Positions 36,030-47,102 of a stretch of DNA of 64,000 nt are shown piece by piece. The notes beneath the pieces were generated by a model. The model was not told the origin of the DNA and did not search any database. It worked only from the letters and a program-made list of their open reading frames with translations. Origin of the DNA: Volutella citrinella (lineage: Eukaryota; Ascomycota; Sordariomycetes; Hypocreales; Nectriaceae); NCBI GenBank assembly GCA_034401135.1, contig JAWZSP010000004.1, positions 1,674,001-1,738,000 on the forward strand. Reading direction: 5' to 3'. The position numbers and the translations under genes are program-made. The first letter of the stretch is position 1. Every line of letters begins with the position of its first letter.

Positions 36030-38031
36030 CTACAGGAAGACCTCGAGGTTGATCTCTAGAGTGCTCACGGGGTATCTGAGCCGGCCAAAAGTCAGTGATG
36101 TGTCCCAATTACGAGGCTGCGAGAGGGAGGGGGAGTGAAAGGGAAAGGTTGATCTTACCTCAAATCAAACTTGTCCAACACGGTAGGGTGCAGAATGCCG
36201 AATTCGCCGATCCGCCTCTCCTTGCCGCCAAGTCGGAGGTACACGGCGGCAGCATGGCCGTGGAAGAAGGTCGGGTCATCGAGCTCCTCGATCCAGTAGC
36301 CGTCAGGCCTGCTAGGGTTCTCCCGGACTTCGTAGCCAATGGACTTGCCAGAAAGGCCCTCCTCGTGGGTGAGGAAAGCGGTGCGAAGCATGAGCAGGAC
36401 GCGGTCAAGGAGGCCGTGGACCATCTCGAAACCACTGGTGCGGCCGTACCAGGCAGCGGCGAAGCGGCGCTCGTTGCGCGCCTTGCGCTCCTGGGTTTCG
36501 TCCTTGAAGACGACATCGGCGACCTCGAAGATCTTCATGGGCACGCTGTGGCCCTTGTTCTCGCGGATCGTCTTCAGGAGGCCGGGAAGCAGAGTCGACC
36601 GCACGACCTGGTACTCGGCAGTCTTGGGGTTGGCAAGGCGGACTACGGTGTTGCCATCATCCTGGCGGTTGAGCCAGGCAAAGTTCTCATCGTGACTGCA
36701 CAGGATCAGTGGCATGACCTCGCTCCAGCCAGCCATGGCGGCCTCGGTGCGGATGATATCGGCCAGCTTGTTGATCATAAGGGGGGCACCGACGGTGGCG
36801 CTCCTGTTGGGAGCAGTACGGGGCAGGTTGTTGTAGCCGTAGCACACGGCCAGATCCTCCATGATATCGCACTGGTGGAGGACATCCGCTCGGGTCGGGG
36901 GGACGGCGACCTCGAGGATGTTTGAGTCCTTGTCGGACTGCTTGCAGATGTAGGCCATCTTGGATAGCAGCTTGCAGAGGTTCTCGGGGCTCTCGTTGAG
37001 GCCGGTGCAACTGTTGAGATAGTCGATCTCGACGTCAAAGACACGGGGCTTGAGGGAGGGTGTGACACGGGTGAGATTGTTGTGTTCGGAGATGATCTTG
37101 ACGGGTTCGACGGTGAAGGGCTCGGCGCAGTACATGGAGAACATGGTGACCATCATATCGGTGACGATCTCGAGCTTGGTCAGATCGGTGGCGGTGATCT
37201 CGATGAAGACGTTGGTGGTGTTCAGGGTAATCTTGGAGTGGTCACCGTTGATGATGGGCGGGAGGGAGCCGACGACACGGTTGGCATCATAGATGACAGG
37301 GTAGACGGGCGCATCGCGGATGATGTGAAGGAAGCGACCCAGGTGCTTGTCGTTCTCGTAGAAGGTCATCAGCTCGGCCGAGTCCATCTCCTTGGTCTGG
37401 TTCAGGGGAATGAACTTGATGTCCTTGGGGGGAAGGCCCTCGTAGGTGAAGGGTCCCTGAAGAGTATCTAGATCGTGGGTTCCAATGGATACGAGAGTGC
37501 GGTTTCGGGCCAGGTTGGAGTGCAGCTTGTCTTGCAGGGCAATGAAGGACTCGTACCGGTCCTGGGTGAACTCGATGTTGCGAAGGATGGCACCGGCGAC
37601 GTAGGGGCGGACCCTATCGACGTCCGGGGTGACGGTGATGCTCTCCATCTTGCCATCCTTGGGCTCGACGACTCGGTAGTTAGGCTCAGGCACGCGGCCG
37701 CGGAAGATGTTGAGGTTGAGGGCGATGCCCTCGAAGCAGAGCATATCATAGCGGTTGGCGGGGATCTCGATCTTTAGCTGGGGGGGCTCCTGGACGCCAT
37801 TGACGATGGGGCGCTCATCGCCCTCGGTGTCCTCGTCAAGCTCGATGCCGAACTCGAAGCAGAGGTCCTCAAATTCCTCGGTGGTGAACCTGCGAGGGAC
37901 GGGAGCGGGTTAGCCTGTGTCTACTATATGGTGGCGGTGGGAGAGAGGCCAACGAGGGGCAGCGTCGGCGGGACACACTTTTGACCGAGAGCCTCGTAGA
38001 GCTTGTACTTGTCGACAGAGATGGTAGGCAT
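36030..38031 (-). CDS. FRS1: Phenylalanine-tRNA ligase beta subunit, cytosolic
   Basis: Three exons (37979–38031, 36159–37889, 36030–36075) give 609 residues, a normal length for the eukaryotic beta chain. The protein starts MPTISVDKYKLYEALGQK and shows the B1/B3/B4 regions: EIPANRYDMLCFEGIALNL (about 75–95), GTHDLDTLQGPFTYEG, FYENDKHLGRFLHII and PVIYDANRVVGSLPPIINGDHSKI. The B5 and catalytic-like modules follow (VPPTRADVLHQCDIMEDLAVCYGYNNLP), ending in GEFGILHPTVLDKFDL. The beta chain pairs with the alpha subunit as an alpha2beta2 enzyme; it recognises tRNA-Phe and edits Tyr-tRNA-Phe. The last exon adds 15 codons. It is convergent with YMR1 and divergent from the PP2A gene. Confidence 0.96.
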
Positions 38032-39923
38032 GGTGGCTCAATCTCTGGCCTCTGGCCTATTCTGAGTGGGTGTCCGGTGTGAGAGAGGCGGCGGTAGGCG
38101 GAGGGATTGAGGGAAGCTGTGGTTCTCTCTGCCGTCGGGCGTGGTGGGGGTTGCGTTCCTGGAGGCCGACACAGGCATTGACTCACCCAGAAATTTTGGG
38201 CTTTGGTGTACTCCCACTCGCTCTGGCTGGTGTGGGGTTAACGTGCGACCTCGCAGCTCGGCAGGTCTGCCCTTTTTGCCAAGTATTTTGCTACCAGCCA
38301 AACGTCGCGGGGTCTTTGCAATTCGGATTATCAATTTCTCCCCTTCCGCCTGAGTCCTCCACATCTATCCATTGCAATCCTATCCAGATTATCTGCGCAG
38401 ACAAGTCGAAGCGTCATCCCTTATAACTTGTCCTCAAGGGAACGCAAAGCGCAAATTTGAGGTTACTTGATGCTGGGACGCCGTGTCTGCGAGAGAGATG
38501 CCCAACTGTGTCGAAGGCGTCTCTTTGCTGCGTGACAAAGCACTTTGCCCATAGGCACATGGCTGCAGCCCTTGAGCCATACACAGCATCAAGACTTACA
38601 AAGCCTTTGATGCTGGTCGAGTGAGCTCAAATGATTTCACCAGCCAGGCAACGAATGACAGCAAACCAGAGAAACATTGGTTGAGTACTAGCCACACCCA
38701 TATGCGGACTCCAGCCACATTTCCCCCTCATTTCCCATGTCCCCGGGGTTGCTGGTGCCAATTCCCTCCCCTGTCGGCCAGCCACTGCCCTGTGGCTGGC
38801 ATTGTCCTTGTCCCACTGCAGAATTGTTTTCAGTGTTTCCAGCTCCATGCTGGGATGGGAAACCTCCATACCTTAGGTATATTAGTTCCTTGCCTACCTT
38901 GGCTCACCTTGTCTTCCCCCTTGGGCCAGGGGCGCTTTTAGTACTAGTATGTATCGTCCAGACTAGAGCACATAGTGGCACAACAGGAGGCGGCGCTGCC
39001 AAAGGCCGCACCTGAAGGGAGTCCGACCTGCCAACACGTAGGTACCCGCGCCGATACTGTGTCTCGCAGCCTGGCCTAGGCCGGGTTGCGACTGCTAAGG
39101 TGAGTTGAGTACTAGGTAAGTAGGTACTAGTAGGTAGGTAGGTAATTACTACTAGTACTGCTAGCACGAAGGAGAGCCTGAGTGCTACTCCTCTAGAAGA
39201 TACCCAGTTTAGGTAGGTGCCTTAGGTAGGTGCCTGACTGCGGGAGCCAGAACGTGCCAGACACCAGAAGGCGCTGAGGCCCCAGGAGCAACGAGAAGCA
39301 GCTCCCCGCCGCCAGTCGGGCCCCCGCCACCGCCGGTACTACTAAGGTAGCCGTACTGTGTACCGCCTCGCGTGCTAAAACGCTGCCAAATTCGCCGGTG
39401 CCCAGGTACCCTCCCTCCAGCAAGGCAGCCCATCTTCAGCTGAGCTCGCAGGACCGCAGGCTCTCCACCGTGCCTTTCAGCAGGCCTCGTACGCAGTGAC
39501 CTAGGCTACGTACTGTATAGCAAGCCCATCCCATCAAATCAATCCCATCCATCCATTCCCAAACCCACCACTCCCTCATTTCCTTCGCATGAGCCCCGGC
39601 CACGGCCTCGTCTACGTTCGCGTCCCCATCCACGGCCACATCTCTATCAAGCATCCCGACTCCAACCTCGACCCCGTCCCGCCCCGAGCAGCCGGATCCT
39701 GAACCCCCCGCGCGTGCTTCTGTCGACCCGTTGCCCGTGTGCAAAATCGTCTGTTGGGCTGCTGCGCAAATCATTGCATCACCCCCGTCCGCCCACGCGA
39801 TCCGCCCCCCATCTCCATCTCCCCCTCCTCTCCCTCAAACGCTTGCTCGGTGACGCTCGCTCCGTGATCTGTCTCGACGTTTCCGCCCTAACCTCCGCCC
39901 CGACTGTCAAGCCATCTGCCGCC
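38032..39923. promoter_or_regulatory. Divergent intergenic region, PheRS / PP2A-A, with palindromic repeats
   Basis: 1.9 kb with no supportable gene. It contains the densest TACTAGTA / GTAGGTA cluster of the window (39107–39165, with further units near 38941 and 39210–39233). The C-rich last 350 bp, with CCATCC and CCC runs, are probably the PP2A-A leader. Confidence 0.5.
39107..39165. repeat. TACTAGTA / GTAGGTAGGTA cluster
   Basis: About 60 bp made of overlapping GTAGGTA, TACTAGTA and ACTACTAGTAC units, partly self-complementary. A weaker block with TTAGGTAGGTGCC repeated twice lies at 39210–39233. It has no coding role. Confidence 0.6.
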
Positions 39924-42314
39924 ATGGCTGACGCGCCCAACCCCAGCGATGAGCTGTACCCCATCGCCGTCCTCATCGACGAGCTAAAGGTATGGCGGTG
40001 ACGCCACGGCCTCACAAGGCACCTCACTCCGCTCGCGACACCTACTGACTATTTTTTTCCCAACCCTTCCAGCACGACGATGTCCTGCTCCGTCTCAACG
40101 CCATCCACCGCCTCTCCACCATTGCCCTCGCCCTCGGCGCCGAGCGAACTCGTGAGGAGCTTATCCCTTTCCTCGACGGTCAGTCCCGCCTACCTCTCCC
40201 GCACAAGAGGCGCCTCCTACTCGTCACATCTCAGAACGCCTCCTCCTAACCATGTGTCGTTGCAGAGTCCGTGGAGGATGAAGACGAGGTTCTCGTTGCC
40301 CTGAGCGAAGAGCTCGGAAACTTTATCGAATATGTCGGTGGTGCTCAGTGGGGTCACGTCCTGCTCTCCCCTCTTGAGAACCTCGCTGCCATCGAAGAGC
40401 CCGTCGTTCGCGACAAGGTGAGCCCCTCCTCCTCCTCCTCCCCCGTCCCCCTCTTGCATCGCTTCTATTACCCTCTCGCCCTACATCGCCGTCTAACCGT
40501 GTGCCTTTACCTTGTAGGCTGTCGAATCCCTGAACAAGATCTGCGCCGAGCTATCCTCGCAACAAGTTGAGGAATACTTCATTCCCCTCACCATCCGCCT
40601 CGCCAAGGCCGACTGGTTCACATCCAAGGTCTCAGGATGCGGCCTCTTCACAGCTCCCTACTCAAAGGTCTCGATGCCAATCCAAGAGCAGCTGCGTCAA
40701 CAGTTTGGTATGCTTGTCCACGACGAGACCCCCATGGTGCGGCGCCAGGCCGCCACCAACCTGGCCAAGTTCGTCAAAGAGATGCCCGCCGCCATCGTCG
40801 TCGAGGAGATGCTTCCCCTTTTCCAACACCTAGCTCAGGACGACCAGGACAGTGTCCGATTACTGACCGTCGAGGTCCTCATCTCCATCGCCGAGGCGGT
40901 CCCCAAGGAGCAGCAGGCCAGCCACGGTGTTCTTCTGACGTCTCTACGCGCTTTGATAGAGGATAAGAGCTGGAGGGTCAGATACATGATTGCCGATCGA
41001 TTCGAGAAGGTAAGGGGAACAAGACCAGCTGCCAACGGTCCACACTACCTACTAACCCTGCGTCACAGATTGCCAAGGCCGTCGACGAGGAGGTCGTATC
41101 GCGGGATCTCGTCCCTGCCTTTGTCAAGCTTCTCAAGGACAACGAGGCGGAGGTCCGAACAGCTATTGCTGGCCAGATCCCCGGATTCTGTGCCCTTGTC
41201 GATCGCAACACCCTGCTCAACGACATCATGAGTAGCATTGAGGACCTGGTGTCGGACACCTCTCAGCACGTACGCGCCGCCCTCGGCACTCAGATCAGCG
41301 GCCTTGCCCCCATTCTTGGAAAGCAGGAGTAGGTCAACCCCCGTCTGCAGCCACAATGGCTGGAGCCGGTCTCGCGCTAACAAACCCGGCAGGACTATTG
41401 ACCATCTGCTTCCCATGTTCCTCCAGATGCTGAAGGATGAGTTCCCCGAGGTCCGACTCCACATCATCTCCAAGCTCGAGCTTGTCAACCAGGGTGAGTC
41501 GAGGCCCCAAATCTGATGCCACCATGCCCGCCGGCAAGCTGACCATATGTAGTCATCGGAATCGACCTTCTCTCACAGTCCCTTCTCCCTGCCATCGTGC
41601 AACTGGCCGAGGACAAGCAATGGCGGGTGCGTCTCGCCATCATCGAGTACATCCCCCTCCTTGCCAGCCAGCTCGGCGTCCAATTCTTCGATGAGGAGCT
41701 CAGCAACCTGTGCATGGGCTGGCTTGGAGACACCGTCTTCTCCATCCGCGAGGCGGCCACCCACAACCTCAAGAAGCTGACGGAGGTCTTTGGCGTGGAA
41801 TGGGCCAGCGAGGCCATCATTCCCAAGGTCATGGCTATGGGCAACCAACCCAACTACCTCTATCGAATGACGACATGCTTTGCTATATCGGTAAGTGGCA
41901 CTCGGCCCCGCCTTTCCTGCCCCTTGTGGCGCGGGGTGTTGCTAACACGTTTGCTCGTAGACTCTGGCGACGGTAGTGAGCATGGACGTGATCGCCAAGT
42001 CCATCCTGCCCATGCTGGACAAGCTGGCCGGCGACGACATTCCCAACATTCGCTTCAACGTGGCCAAGACGTATGCGATCCTCATCGACGTGCTTCGACG
42101 TCTGCCGGAAGAGGGCACGCTGCAAGGTGGAGACAAGAGCGCCGATGCCACCCCTTCTGCGCGGGGCATGGAGCTCATCCAGCAGCGCGTTGTGCCCAAC
42201 CTGACGAAGCTGCAGAAGGACGACGATGTGGACGTGCGTTACTTTGCGACGACGGCGGCGGCGGCCGTCAACGGACCCACTGCAGGCGGAGAGCCTATGA
42301 ATACATCACCATAG
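39924..42314 (+). CDS. TPD3: PP2A scaffold subunit A (PR65)
   Basis: Eight exons (39924–39989, 40073–40178, 40266–40417, 40518–41009, 41069–41328, 41393–41493, 41553–41890, 41961–42314) encode 622 residues. The protein begins [22 protein letters not shown] and is built of about 15 HEAT repeats with the family hallmarks: [71 protein letters not shown] and [12 protein letters not shown]. The scaffold holds the catalytic subunit at its C-terminal repeats and a regulatory B subunit at its N-terminal repeats, and so controls cell-cycle and nutrient signalling. A short Ala/Gly-rich tail, [16 protein letters not shown], extends beyond the last repeat, longer than in yeast or animals. Confidence 0.95.
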
Positions 42315-42867
42315 ATGAGAGAGAGAAACGTAATGAAGCAATTCTTGTTGTCACGACAGATGGCGCTGTCCTGTTTGCCACGGCCCTGTCGCCCGAGAGA
42401 GCATGGAGTCAACTAAGCCGGTCACGTCACGCATTGCATTCTAGACGATGGCCTAAAGGGCCGTCTTGAGTGAAAGAAAAAAGAGACTTTTTTATGAGGA
42501 GCAGGAGAAGAAGGCCGAGGTCCAGATAACAAAACATTCGTCACACATACCCCCCACTGCCGAGAGGCGTGATGGACTTTGGGACAGCCAGGTCGAACAA
42601 GGCAGGGCGCCGGTGTTTATTCCGGCAAATGTTGGCCCATTCACACGGCCTAACTAGAAACCCACCCAGATACAGATGTATGATAACAAAAGATTTTATT
42701 TTATACCGTTTCTCACGGATGGCGGACGCTGCCAGTTCCCAGGGTTATTGCTGGTTATTGGGTGCCTCACCTGCGGCTGCATGCGAGAGTTGTTCATGTC
42801 ATGATTTGGGTATCTATCTTTTTTTGCTGTGTATCGTCATGTCTCAGACACCGCTTCCTGTGCCTTG
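42315..42867. other. Convergent 3' region, PP2A-A / Efm4
   Basis: 553 bp between converging stop codons. A/T-rich stretches at about 42470–42500 and 42660–42710 suit 3' untranslated regions. No gene is seen. Confidence 0.5.
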
Positions 42868-43795
42868 CTAGCTCCTCCTGCGGAAGCACAACGTGCTGAT
42901 CGTCTGTCCCTTGACGCCCCCGAAGCTGAAGGATCGGTACTCGACCCTCCCGGCAACATCAAAGACGCCTTGGCCGTCCTCTCCCTCGGCCGGGCGACCC
43001 GCGAACCAGGCCTCGAGCTCGGTCTCGGTCCAGTTACAGCTCGTGACGAGGAATATGCCCCCGTTGCGCACCAGCCGCAGCACGCGCTCGCGGTATCCCT
43101 CGCACAGCCTCCGGCCCTGCGCATCCTTTTCGTCGCTCAACGAGATGGCATCAAAGGTGCCCTTGTCGAGCACGACGTCCCAACCCTGCGCCTGACCGCC
43201 GTTGAGCACGGTATCCCAGGGGCCCGCGAGTACATCCCACCTAGCAAATTCCACAGTAGCATCCCCGACCTGGCCCTCCCCCTTATCCTCTTCCTCTTCT
43301 ACGTCGCCGTCTTCTTCACTGCGCGACTCGGCAACCTGACGCGCCAAGGCGATGCTCTGCTCGCTGTAGTCGACGCCCAGGGCGCGGCCCGTCCACGAAT
43401 CGTCCCGCAGGGCGAACAGCAGCGATCCGTTTCCGCATCCTAGGTCGAGGAAGGTCGTCTCGGCGCGGGAGAGGGGCGTCTCGGCGTCGGCAGGGTCCTC
43501 GGGCTCAGCCAGGCCCTCGAGGAACTCGAGGATCTTGGCCTCAGCGTCCGAGTCGTCGAACCACACGGTGCCAATGTCGGAGTGGTCGGCCGCGTGGTTG
43601 GATAGCTCTCGCGTGTAGAGCTTGTCCCAGCTGAAATTGGGGGGTAGGAAGGCGTCAGTGAGTGACAAGACAGGGCAATGCATGGAGCGGCCAGGCGCGG
43701 GGCATGGCTTTTGCTGCTTGGGGAGGGGGGACCAACTAGTCCTTGGTTCCGAGCTGGGATGGCTCTAGGTGCTGGGGTTGGTCGCCCGAGGCCAT
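42868..43795 (-). CDS. EFM4: Protein-lysine methyltransferase Efm4
   Basis: Two exons (43737–43795 and 42868–43630) encode 273 residues. The start MASGDQPQHLEPSQLGTKD runs into YWDKLYTRELSNH across the intron, then WFDDSDAEAKILEFL. A class I methyltransferase core follows: motif I DLGCGNGSLLFAL (about residues 97–109), GVDYSEQSIALA, a Glu/Asp-rich insert (residues ~145–160), WDVVLDKGTFDAISL (motif IV) and GGIFLVTSCNWTETEL. This pattern matches the Efm4/METTL10 family, which methylates a lysine on translation elongation factor 1A. The acidic insert is longer than in yeast. It is transcribed away from eIF6, which lies downstream of it on the same strand. Confidence 0.9.
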
Positions 43796-44565
43796 TGTGG
43801 TGACTGAAAGCGACAGGATAGCTCGGTAAGAGGAAATAAGAGATTAAGGAGCAGGAAAAGCGTTGCAAAACTTGGGTGTACAGCCGTGTGTTACCCGAGA
43901 AAGATCTGTGGCGACCCTGCAGATGGTGGGGTGAAGGCGTTCTTCATCCAGAACAGGCAGGCGGTGAGGCGCTGGGCTGTAAGAGCCCGCGCTCCTCCCG
44001 CTTCACTGCCCCACATCCATGACGCTGGAAAGAGTACGTACTGAAGGCAAGGTATCTGTGCCCAACTAAGGGCTATTACTGTGGGAGGGGAGGAGCAATA
44101 TCAACTTCAGTCATTACAGCACAGCAGTTGTAGCAAAAATAAGAAGAGTGCATCCCATCGGGCACGAGCACAAGGCACATCGTTCTCTTTTCAAAAGCCT
44201 ACAGGATCGTCCAAGCACCTTGGGCGAGAGGCTAGTAACGCCTTCTATGCAGCAATTGGTTGAAAGAGCAACTTCGCCATGCTTGTCTTGGTGGGTGTCG
44301 TTGCCGACTTGCACGACCCTCGCCCAGCAAGCCTTGGTTGCTTCCCTCTCCTTTTGGTCGTAGGAGGTAGTCCATCATCGTAAAAAACGTAAGATTCGGC
44401 AGCCGTGTCAACAATGGTTTCCAAACACCAGTCCATGAGAACAACAAAACCCAAAGCAGCATCATTGATAAATGTAGATTAGACCCAACCCAGACGGAAC
44501 ACCAGCCCAGCATCCCTTGCGACCAGCGGCGAGGGGTTTTGAGCTGAGAAAATGGAGAACATCGT
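43796..44565. other. Gap between Efm4 promoter and eIF6 end
   Basis: 770 bp with the Efm4 upstream region and the eIF6 3' region, both genes being on the minus strand. I see no gene. Confidence 0.5.
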
Positions 44566-45635
44566 TTAGTAGAAGCTCTCCACCATGGTGTCCTTCATGG
44601 TGGTGTTGATGTTGCTGGGGCCCTGGCCCTCGCCAAGACGGAAGACGCTCTCCACGACGCTCAGTTCGGTGGCCGTGGTGTCGAGGCCAGTCACGGCAAG
44701 CCAGTCGTTGACGACCATGCCAGCACCAACAACGTTGGATCCGCGGTTCACGGAGCCGGCGACGAGGGGAACCTGCAGGAGAGACGAGAGCTCATCCTGG
44801 TCCTGGATGGACGTCTTGGGGTGGACCAGGCCGCCCTGGTTGGAGAGGCTCATGTAGCTGCCTACGAGGACATTGTCGGCGATGGTCTGTCGGAACACTT
44901 CGACGCCGAGGACATCGGCGATAATCTCCTCCGTCTCGCGCTCGAGGTCGGGGTGGATGAGGGCGATGTGATCGTTGGTCACAATGACGTTGCCAAGGGC
45001 AGAGAGGCGCTCCTCGATGCGCTGGATTCGGACTGAGTCAGGAAGGGAGTTGCGGAGGTGCTGGAGCTCCTGGTCGGTAGTGGTGGTGGGAACGAGGAGA
45101 CCCTTTCGGTTGCCGGCGGTGAGACGGCCGATGATGCGAGTGCCGGCGATGGTCGTTCGCACGGTGGGAACGACATCTTGCAGTTCAGCCTCAAATACAC
45201 TGTTGGTGCGGTCAGAAACTGGCTCAGGGCGTTGAAATGTCCCGCCACGATGGAAATACAGTTTCACCAAGGGTGTGCGCAGTGAAAGAGAAGGGGCAGC
45301 GTAGGTCCTTGGGTATCTGTGTAGTGAAGCGTCTCGGGCTCGTCTTACCTGTAGAAGTTCTCACTGGCGCCGATGGCAACAAGGGCATAGGAATTTGTCA
45401 GAGTGGAAAAGACACCAATCCTAAAGGAAAGAGGAAAACACCAGATGTCAGCATAGATACTCTGCGTCTCATAATCCCTCTCGAGGGCCATCTGGGCGCA
45501 GACGAGGCCGAATCCCATGACACATGCCGCATGAGGCGGGGGCGGGGTTGTGCGCGCCCAGGCACCATTTTGGGGAGGTGAGAGCAAGATGGGAGCTTAC
45601 TCGTTGGAGTTCTCGAACTGAGCGCGGACCGCCAT
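44566..45635 (-). CDS. TIF6: Eukaryotic translation initiation factor 6
   Basis: Three exons (45601–45635, 45349–45420, 44566–45199) encode 246 residues, the standard length. [25 protein letters not shown] is the classic N-terminus. [57 protein letters not shown] and [27 protein letters not shown] mark the repeats of the five-bladed pentein fold. eIF6 keeps 60S subunits from joining 40S and is needed for 60S maturation in the nucleolus; Sdo1 and Efl1 release it. The intron positions near the N-terminus are short-exon style (35 and 72 nt). The C-terminal tail is the short fungal form. Confidence 0.97.
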
Positions 45636-47102
45636 GGCTGCTGAATTCTGCTGAGCGCCTGACGTAGCTGATACTAAAATTTTGGAGGTTGTAGGAAAGA
45701 GAACTGCTGCCGGGGAGACTGAGTCTGGTGGCAGCGGGTTGGTGTGAAGTCTTCGCAATTGGTAGGTAGGCGGATGGATCAGGTGTGGGATGGTTTTTTT
45801 TTCACTTGCTGGAAGCTAACCAAGGTGGACTTATGTACTGGGCAAGGCAATGGGCTGGCTAATTACAGCTTACAGAGCGCTGGGCGGCGAAAAGAACGGG
45901 AGTGTGCCTTCCTGCCAAACGAGGGCCCGCGCGGGGCAGGAGCTCCACCTGCTTCACACTGGAAAGAGTCAGAGATCTCTCAAGTGAGTCAGCGAGACCC
46001 TGCACGAACCGCCAAACCCACAGAGCACGGCCAAAGGAACAAGGCCATTCGATGCGGCCCAGTGGGCTAGCTCTGGCGATGACTGCTCAGAGCGGCCGGG
46101 CAGCTGCCAGTCTGCCTTCCCGACGCCCTGGCGGCCACTATAGTGAGAGGAATGACTCTTGCCGTCCCCGTAGTCCCGTCTAAGCCCACAAGCCCATTCA
46201 TCTTTTTTTGCGTCGACGGGTCCCACCGCTTGTGGCCATGCAGCCTCACGACCAATGCCATTCTAAGGTCATCTTGACCAATTACCCCTCCAATAATCAC
46301 CCCTGGCAAGGCTGCCAGGGCTAGTCACATTGAGAGCATCTGAATCATGATGAGCCAGAAGTCTCAGGCACGCTTTGGGGTTACTATAGTTGACAGGGGC
46401 AAAGGGTTTTCGTACCACCAGTACGTACTTAATTATTATCTCATCCCGTCAAAAGTCCATATCTCCGTGCACGTACAGGTCCAGCTCGAGTTTGCAAGCA
46501 CTTCTGGGGTCATCTAGATGAAAGATCTGGACGGCGGGGGCTTCGCTCTCGTAGCGGCAGCTTTTCGGATTCGTAATAAAAAACACACACACTAGCTACT
46601 ACTACTTAGTATCCCGCTCGTCATAGCCCTCTAACTTGCTCCCCCCCCCCCCCCCTCCGTCTCCAAAACACCTACGGGTATCGTCATATTCTCGTGACAA
46701 GTTGCAACGTAAAGTCCCATCCTTAAATACTGTAGATAGGCATATACAATCACATTTACCAATCATCATCCATCCCATTTGCCCTGCGCATCGTGACAAA
46801 AAGCAGTCGCAGACAAATCCACCACCTCCGTTGATACACTTGCCCAAGGACGGCTTCGATTGGAGATCCCTCCTCTTCTTACCTTTCTCCGCGGCCTTGG
46901 TGCGTCTACAGCTCTTCGTAGCGTCTCTCCCTGTAGCGTCTCTCCTTGTCCAGTCGGTGAGCCGGACTCCGACGACGCCCCGCTCGTTGATGGTGTTCTC
47001 GTATAGCCAACTCGCCATCGCTCGCTACCTGAATCGCCAATCATACTCGTTCATGGACGTAAGATAGTCGGCTGCTGTCTTGTCTAGTGTCTGTCTCTTT
47101 CT
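45636..47102. other. Intergenic stretch, eIF6 upstream / Q-rich gene downstream
   Basis: 1.47 kb without a gene. It contains a C-run (about 46641–46656), a TACTACTTAGTA patch (46591–46612) and short chance frames. Confidence 0.5.
46641..46656. repeat. Poly-C homopolymer run
   Basis: About 16 consecutive C in non-coding DNA; length may vary between isolates or reads. Confidence 0.7.

Noticed and set aside
36095..36925. 276-codon plus-strand frame opposite PheRS beta
   Set aside because: Antisense shadow of the synthetase exon.
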